Positions 5,201 through 7,342 of a stretch of DNA of 7,342 bases are shown one piece after another; positions within the stretch are counted from its first letter, which is position 1, and each line of letters starts with the position of its first letter. The stretch spans positions 1 through 7,342 of the forward strand of contig JAFRZS010000105.1 in the NCBI GenBank assembly GCA_017442445.1. The letters are read 5' to 3'. The stretch is from Clostridia bacterium. GTDB lineage: Bacteria; Bacillota; Clostridia; Oscillospirales; Acutalibacteraceae. The position numbers were made by a program, and so were the translations under genes. The notes beneath the pieces were generated by a model. That model was not told where the DNA came from, ran no database searches, and worked only from the letters and a program-made list of their open reading frames with translations.

Positions 5201-7200
5201 ACGGCACAGTATTTTTCAAGGGCGGATATATTTACGAAAATCAGGCTACAAACGGCGGTGTTATCTATAACAACGGGGAAGATGCTGTTGCAAACATAGA
5301 AAATGGTGCAAAGCTTTACAGTAATAATGCAACCTCAAACGGCGGTGCGGTTTACAATTATCAGGGCACATTGAATGTAACAGGTGAGCTTTCCGAAAAT
5401 GAAGCGATGAAAGCCGGCGGCGGAATTTTCAACGATAACGGAATTGTAAATCTCTACGGCGGAATTATCGGTTCAAACTTGTCAGTTGACGGTCTGGGCT
5501 CAGCGATATACAACATGGGTAAACTTTATTTCAGACAGGCGGCGTATGTTGATGCAAGTAACGATGTTTACCTCAAGTACACAAAAACAATAACATTTGA
5601 AGAAGAGCTTTCGCACACAGGAACCTTGGTATCCGTGAAGCTTGAATCTTATGAAGAAGGCACACCTGTATTTGACGGTGAATATACAGCGGTATATTAT
5701 CAGAATACAGTTATTTCTGACAACTTAGGCAACGGATATTATACTAACTCAACAGGATTCCTTATAAAAGAAGCACCCAAAATTGTAGCGGTTGTTACGC
5801 GCTTCGGATTCCACGATGTCGGATACACTTCACTTTCAGAAGCGGTAGAATCAGTAGGCACAGATGTTGCAAATATCACTGTTGTAAGCGATTGCGCAAT
5901 TGATTCACAGGTAGTTGTAAAAGGTGAGATAACAATTCAATGTTATCAGGCTGCCTATATGGTAAAAAGAAGTTCAGCATTAAACCTCAAAGATTTATTC
6001 GTTGTCAAGAACGGTGCAATTTTAGAGCTTGGCGACAGCTCTTATACAGATGAAACAGTACCTTCTATGCTGACAATTGACGGCGGTTCGGGAAATTCAT
6101 TGAATGGCGGTTCTGTCATCAAGGTTGAATCAGGCGGTAAATGTATTGTTCAGCCGGGTGTAAGCATTATCAACAATAAAAATATGCTTCAGGGCGGCGC
6201 TGTTATAAATGCGGGTGAATTTACACTTGCGGGCGGTCTTATCGGAAGTAATATCGGCTATATGGGCGGCGGTGCTATCTATAATAACGGAGGTACCGTT
6301 ACTCTGGGCAGAGAATACACCGTTGAAGATGATGAAGGTAATAAGATAACAACTATTGAAGGCGGTACAATCAGCGGTAACACTTCAAATAATAACGGTG
6401 GTGCAATCTGGAATAAATCAGGAACAGTAAATATTATCTGTTCAAATATTACCGATAACACAACTGCAAAGCTTGGTAATGCGATTTACAATGACGGTAC
6501 TTTAACTGTAAAGGACAAAGCGTTTGTTGATAAAAATAATGACGTTTATCTTCCTGTAACAAGAACAGTTCAGGTTATCGGAGAATTGACAGGTACAGCA
6601 CCTATAATGACTATCACACCGTCAGTATGTGCTGAGGGAACAACGGTTCTTACAGGTGACTATGTTTCTCAGGGATATCTGTTCTTCGCACTTTCAGACC
6701 CGAACTACACAATTATCGAAGACGGCACAATCTTAGGCATAGACCTTACGCTGAAATCTGATGCAACAATTATTCTCAATGACACATTCTTTATTACAAA
6801 CATCAATCTTGAAAAGTCAACAGTTGCCGATATCAAGGCACAGTTTGTAAATGATCCTTCAGCGCTGAGAATAACAGATAAAAACGGAAATATAATGTCA
6901 GATACACAGAGGATTACAACAGGTTCAACACTTCAATTCCTGATTGACGGTGAAGCGGTATATGACGAATATACATTCTTGATATTCGGTGATGTAAACT
7001 GTGACGGTTATGTTGACGGAAACGATTCAATAATCGTTCAGTGTCTTGTAGCGGGAATGTTAACGAGCCTTGATTTATCGCAGTCGGCATATTATGCGGC
7101 AGATGTTGACCATTCAGGTAAAGTAGCACGAGCTGATTATGCTTTACTTAACAAGGCAGGACTTATGACTGCAACAGTAAACCAAAACGCAACAATATAA
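2263..7200 (+). CDS. Giant secreted modular protein: GLUG repeats, Pmp-like beta-helix and C-terminal dockerin
   Basis: This 1645-residue protein is probably a surface adhesin or scaffold-bound structural protein. Its start follows AAAGGA by 8 nt. Residues 1-24 are a signal peptide (K4, K5, hydrophobic 6-20, possible cleavage after S24). Residues 54-372 and 391-772 are two homologous GLUG blocks. Each opens with a 'Y.(L/I)S…(L/E)…WF…VN' strand and a 'PIG…G.F.G..H.I.G' segment, runs through 28-residue coils, and ends with a YD and 'YP.(L/I)' segment. Residues 785-1172 and 1173-1499 are two homologous beta-helix modules with GGAVYN/GGAIYN motifs like those of chlamydial Pmp proteins and other bacterial adhesin-like proteins. 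Residues 1500-1575 form a small beta domain of the kind often found before dockerins. Residues 1577-1634 are a dockerin-like pair of calcium loops. No LPxTG, transmembrane C-terminus, glycosidase or protease active site is visible. Attachment through a cohesin partner is inferred. The ligand is unknown. The domain assignments come from motif reading, not a search. Confidence 0.95.
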   Translation: MIIKKILSVVLSIIMGLGILPSESVKVFTDSVADAKKDFTVTEDATAPSTNSAGEYVLSTADHLIWFSETVNSGSTTIKGRLSADITLDSATQWTPIGTETKLFKGKFYGNEHIISGINVNSTSNYQGFFGCVGEGAEISGITLKNTTVKGATYVGGLVGYLDKGKINNCKVNATVTATGNYAGIIVGCSDSVCQITNSMSEGSVTGANRVGGIVGYGYSNPTIKSCKNLATVEATQNYAGSIAGFSNGAIINHCYNRGNVKANNYSGGLIGYALYCELYNSYTAGQVNNLGVNIKEEDLSSGAAIGKNSNSTINNFVYDREVCNIKDSATRGRRTAELKRISFVKVLNDGSSAFMYDYIDINEGYPVLSWELADDIWDGIFVEPKKDSSGTYLISKGEELAWFAAYVNGTLPSGGGQNASANAKLTNNLVLNVDISEDAAPNEFMPIGVSSAPYMGTFDGANHSINGLYINSEDENQGLFGYIGNKAVIKEVSVNDSYIKSASNVAAIVGYSNGGTVTNCVNNSQVHVITKNGAGIVGYNYGGTVKNCVNTGTITATASNIGGIVGYSYMGAAINDCYNTGSVTGIGNVGGIIGYNHCLNMDAKFNGFYNTGAISGTGSYIGGLIGNEYLGEITYCFNMGNVSGGENVGGLAGNLRGTINYAYNTGNVSGTNVGGMAAVMTDGFIKYSFMAGQLSGTNVKSYYCSGSNVTIAYGYYDNTQGYTDAKATGLSTDVLTGSGLFTYTSFIPAEWVVVSNTDKYYFYPQIPYFANSSNAEIKAASEASVKFLKGDFCVIVESDVGTDYFTNLTAAAEYIGEEYGTITITKDIVIDKKVVIDGEVTIRSNGSLKSLVRSSSYFYDDLFLVNGDLTLGEGVSGLSLVFDGAADAGVLGGSGFRIEKGASLYAYNDVVIGNFKTMTSGGGFYVLGNLNLYNTFVAACGAMENGGAVYVGEGGFFNSVDTEWSSNSAIRGGVIYNNNGTVFFKGGYIYENQATNGGVIYNNGEDAVANIENGAKLYSNNATSNGGAVYNYQGTLNVTGELSENEAMKAGGGIFNDNGIVNLYGGIIGSNLSVDGLGSAIYNMGKLYFRQAAYVDASNDVYLKYTKTITFEEELSHTGTLVSVKLESYEEGTPVFDGEYTAVYYQNTVISDNLGNGYYTNSTGFLIKEAPKIVAVVTRFGFHDVGYTSLSEAVESVGTDVANITVVSDCAIDSQVVVKGEITIQCYQAAYMVKRSSALNLKDLFVVKNGAILELGDSSYTDETVPSMLTIDGGSGNSLNGGSVIKVESGGKCIVQPGVSIINNKNMLQGGAVINAGEFTLAGGLIGSNIGYMGGGAIYNNGGTVTLGREYTVEDDEGNKITTIEGGTISGNTSNNNGGAIWNKSGTVNIICSNITDNTTAKLGNAIYNDGTLTVKDKAFVDKNNDVYLPVTRTVQVIGELTGTAPIMTITPSVCAEGTTVLTGDYVSQGYLFFALSDPNYTIIEDGTILGIDLTLKSDATIILNDTFFITNINLEKSTVADIKAQFVNDPSALRITDKNGNIMSDTQRITTGSTLQFLIDGEAVYDEYTFLIFGDVNCDGYVDGNDSIIVQCLVAGMLTSLDLSQSAYYAADVDHSGKVARADYALLNKAGLMTATVNQNATI
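2422..3378 (+). other. GLUG block 1 of gene 2 (residues 54-372)
   Basis: Five GLUG-type coils follow an opening cap, with the motif glycine at residues 157, 184, 213, 241 and 269 (for example VGGLVGY, VGGIVGY, SGGLIGY). A related coil centres on QGFFG (G128). Spacing is 27-29 residues. The block closes with a YDREV segment and EGYPVLSW (residues 364-371). GLUG repeats are known from bacterial surface proteins, including IgA peptidases and adhesins, and are thought to build a beta-solenoid. Confidence 0.8.
3433..4578 (+). other. GLUG block 2 of gene 2 (residues 391-772)
   Basis: This is a second copy of the block 1 layout. It has the same opening cap (GTYLIS…LAWFAAYVN), then FMPIG and GTFDGANHSINGL, QGLFGY (G479), and seven coils whose motif position falls at residues 508, 536, 564, 592, 624, 651 and 676. 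The first three intervals are exactly 28 residues; the 32-residue interval comes from a short insertion (about 597-605). Exact nucleotide matches 84 bp apart (GGCGGTACTGT at 3805 and 3889, TGTGTAAACA at 3823 and 3907) show that neighbouring coils arose by duplication. Confidence 0.8.
4615..5778 (+). other. Pmp-like beta-helix module A of gene 2 (residues 785-1172)
   Basis: The module opens with a cap (FTNLTAAAEYIG, then GTITITKDIVID and VVIDGEVTI), passes through LVRSSSYF…LFLVNGDL, and continues as coils with GG at 922, 947, 973, 998, 1027 and 1052, plus GSAIYN at 1079. Spacing is mostly 25-29 residues. It ends with a strand-rich cap beginning at SNDVYL and containing EGTPVFDGEY. The GGA(V/I)YN motif is shared with polymorphic outer-membrane-protein repeats, but no autotransporter domain is present. 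Confidence 0.75.
5779..6759 (+). other. Pmp-like beta-helix module B of gene 2 (residues 1173-1499)
   Basis: This is a shorter relative of module A with the same order of elements: YTSLSEAVESVG, then ITVVSDCAID and VVVKGEITI, MVKRSSALN…LFVVKNGA, then coils with GG at 1311, 1335 and 1379 and LGNAIYN at 1405. The closing cap is NNDVYL and EGTTVLTGDY. It has about three fewer coils than module A. The matching caps show that the unit was duplicated as a whole and then changed in coil number. Confidence 0.75.
6760..6987 (+). other. Small pre-dockerin beta domain of gene 2 (residues 1500-1575)
   Basis: This segment contains FFITNINLEKSTVADIKAQF, ITDKNGNIMS and a TGSTLQF turn, and runs directly into the dockerin. 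The pattern 'TVAD(I/F)K…(D)(K)(N)G…TG…' just before a GDVNxDG dockerin is, from memory, a recurrent arrangement in clostridial secreted proteins. Its role is probably structural support of the dockerin. Confidence 0.55.
6988..7164 (+). other. Dockerin-like domain at the C-terminus of gene 2 (residues 1576-1634)
   Basis: The first loop D1577-V-N-C-D-G-Y-V-D-G-N-D1588 has a complete DxNxDGxxDxxD calcium site. The second, D1614-V-D-H-S-G-K-V-A-R-A-D1625, keeps positions 1, 3, 5 and 12 but has Ala at position 9. Each is followed by a helix. Dockerins bind cohesin modules on scaffoldins or other surface proteins outside the cell. No cohesin is visible in this window. Confidence 0.85.
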
Positions 7201-7227
7201 CAAAAAGGGGATGTAAAAAAAGCGAAG

Positions 7228-7245
7228 ACCGCATAAAACCGCATA
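7228..7245. repeat. Short direct repeat ACCGCATA x2
   Basis: ACCGCATA occurs at 7228-7235 and 7238-7245, a 10-bp period close to one helical turn. It sits between the gene 2 stop and the downstream hairpin. It could be a regulator site or simply chance. Confidence 0.35.
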
Positions 7246-7252
7246 GAATAAG

Positions 7253-7285
7253 GGGGTTCTGCAGGTATAAAGCCTACAGAACCCC
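7253..7285 (+). terminator. Strong hairpin after gene 2, possible terminator without U-tract
   Basis: GGGGTTCTGCAGG (7253-7265) pairs with CCTACAGAACCCC (7273-7285) over 13 positions with one C-A mismatch, around a 7-nt loop. The following bases are ATAAATATG, so the usual U-tract is missing on the + strand. It lies about 50 nt past the gene 2 stop and could block exonucleases or assist termination. The rest of 7286-7342 is AT-rich with no gene that I can support. Confidence 0.5.
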
Positions 7286-7342
7286 ATAAATATGCATATA
7301 ATATCAAAAAACGATAAGATTTTATGTTTTATACTACGAACA

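Noticed and set aside
2263..7200. Gene 2 as an autotransporter or a sortase-anchored protein
   Set aside because: It ends in a dockerin-like domain, with no outer-membrane beta-barrel, LPxTG motif or C-terminal membrane segment.
7297..7302. TATAAT near the right end as a promoter for a downstream gene
   Set aside because: No acceptable -35 lies 16-18 bp upstream and the region is AT-rich, so the match is weak evidence.

Overview
The window is AT-rich, bacterial, and reads entirely on the + strand: two long genes for secreted proteins, each with its own transcription and translation signals. The setting suggests a Firmicute of class Clostridia, probably a Ruminococcus/Oscillospiraceae-like gut or rumen anaerobe. 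The grounds are strong AGGAGG-type ribosome sites, short Lys-plus-hydrophobic signal peptides, degenerate S-layer-homology-like repeats, GLUG repeats, a Pmp-like 'GGAIYN' beta-helix and a C-terminal dockerin-like calcium-binding domain. No species can be named from the sequence alone.

Layout. Positions 1-235 are non-coding. They hold an AT-rich inverted repeat, a very good sigma-A-type promoter with an extended -10 (114-142) and a leader of about 87 nt that can fold into three small hairpins, the last a GGGG-GAAA-CCCC stem-loop just before the ribosome site. Gene 1 (236-2146, 636 aa) encodes an acidic exported protein: signal peptide, degenerate SLH-like helical repeats, an acidic linker/beta region, and a beta-rich C-terminal half I do not recognise. 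A strong rho-independent terminator follows (2167-2205). Gene 2 (2263-7200, 1645 aa) has its own ribosome site and only a weak promoter candidate. It encodes a giant modular surface or secreted protein: signal peptide, two GLUG blocks in tandem, two Pmp-like beta-helix modules in tandem, a small beta domain, and a dockerin-like domain at the extreme C-terminus. Positions 7201-7342 are non-coding, with a 13-bp hairpin that lacks a clear U-tract.

How the parts may work together (inference). Gene 2 looks like a long beta-solenoid stalk or adhesin that could be held by a cohesin-bearing partner through its dockerin, since it has no LPxTG sorting signal. Gene 1 is not an obvious partner: it has no recognisable cohesin. 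Its SLH-like repeats could bind the cell wall but lack most canonical anchoring residues. The two signal peptides look alike (…LSxIM…P), which fits export by the same Sec route, but the terminator between the genes argues for separate transcription units.

The most interesting points are the double-duplication architecture of gene 2, the regular 28-residue coil with a stacked-cysteine position, the asymmetric dockerin, the unrecognised C-terminal half of gene 1, and the structured leader of gene 1. I found no mobile element, CRISPR array, tRNA or rRNA.
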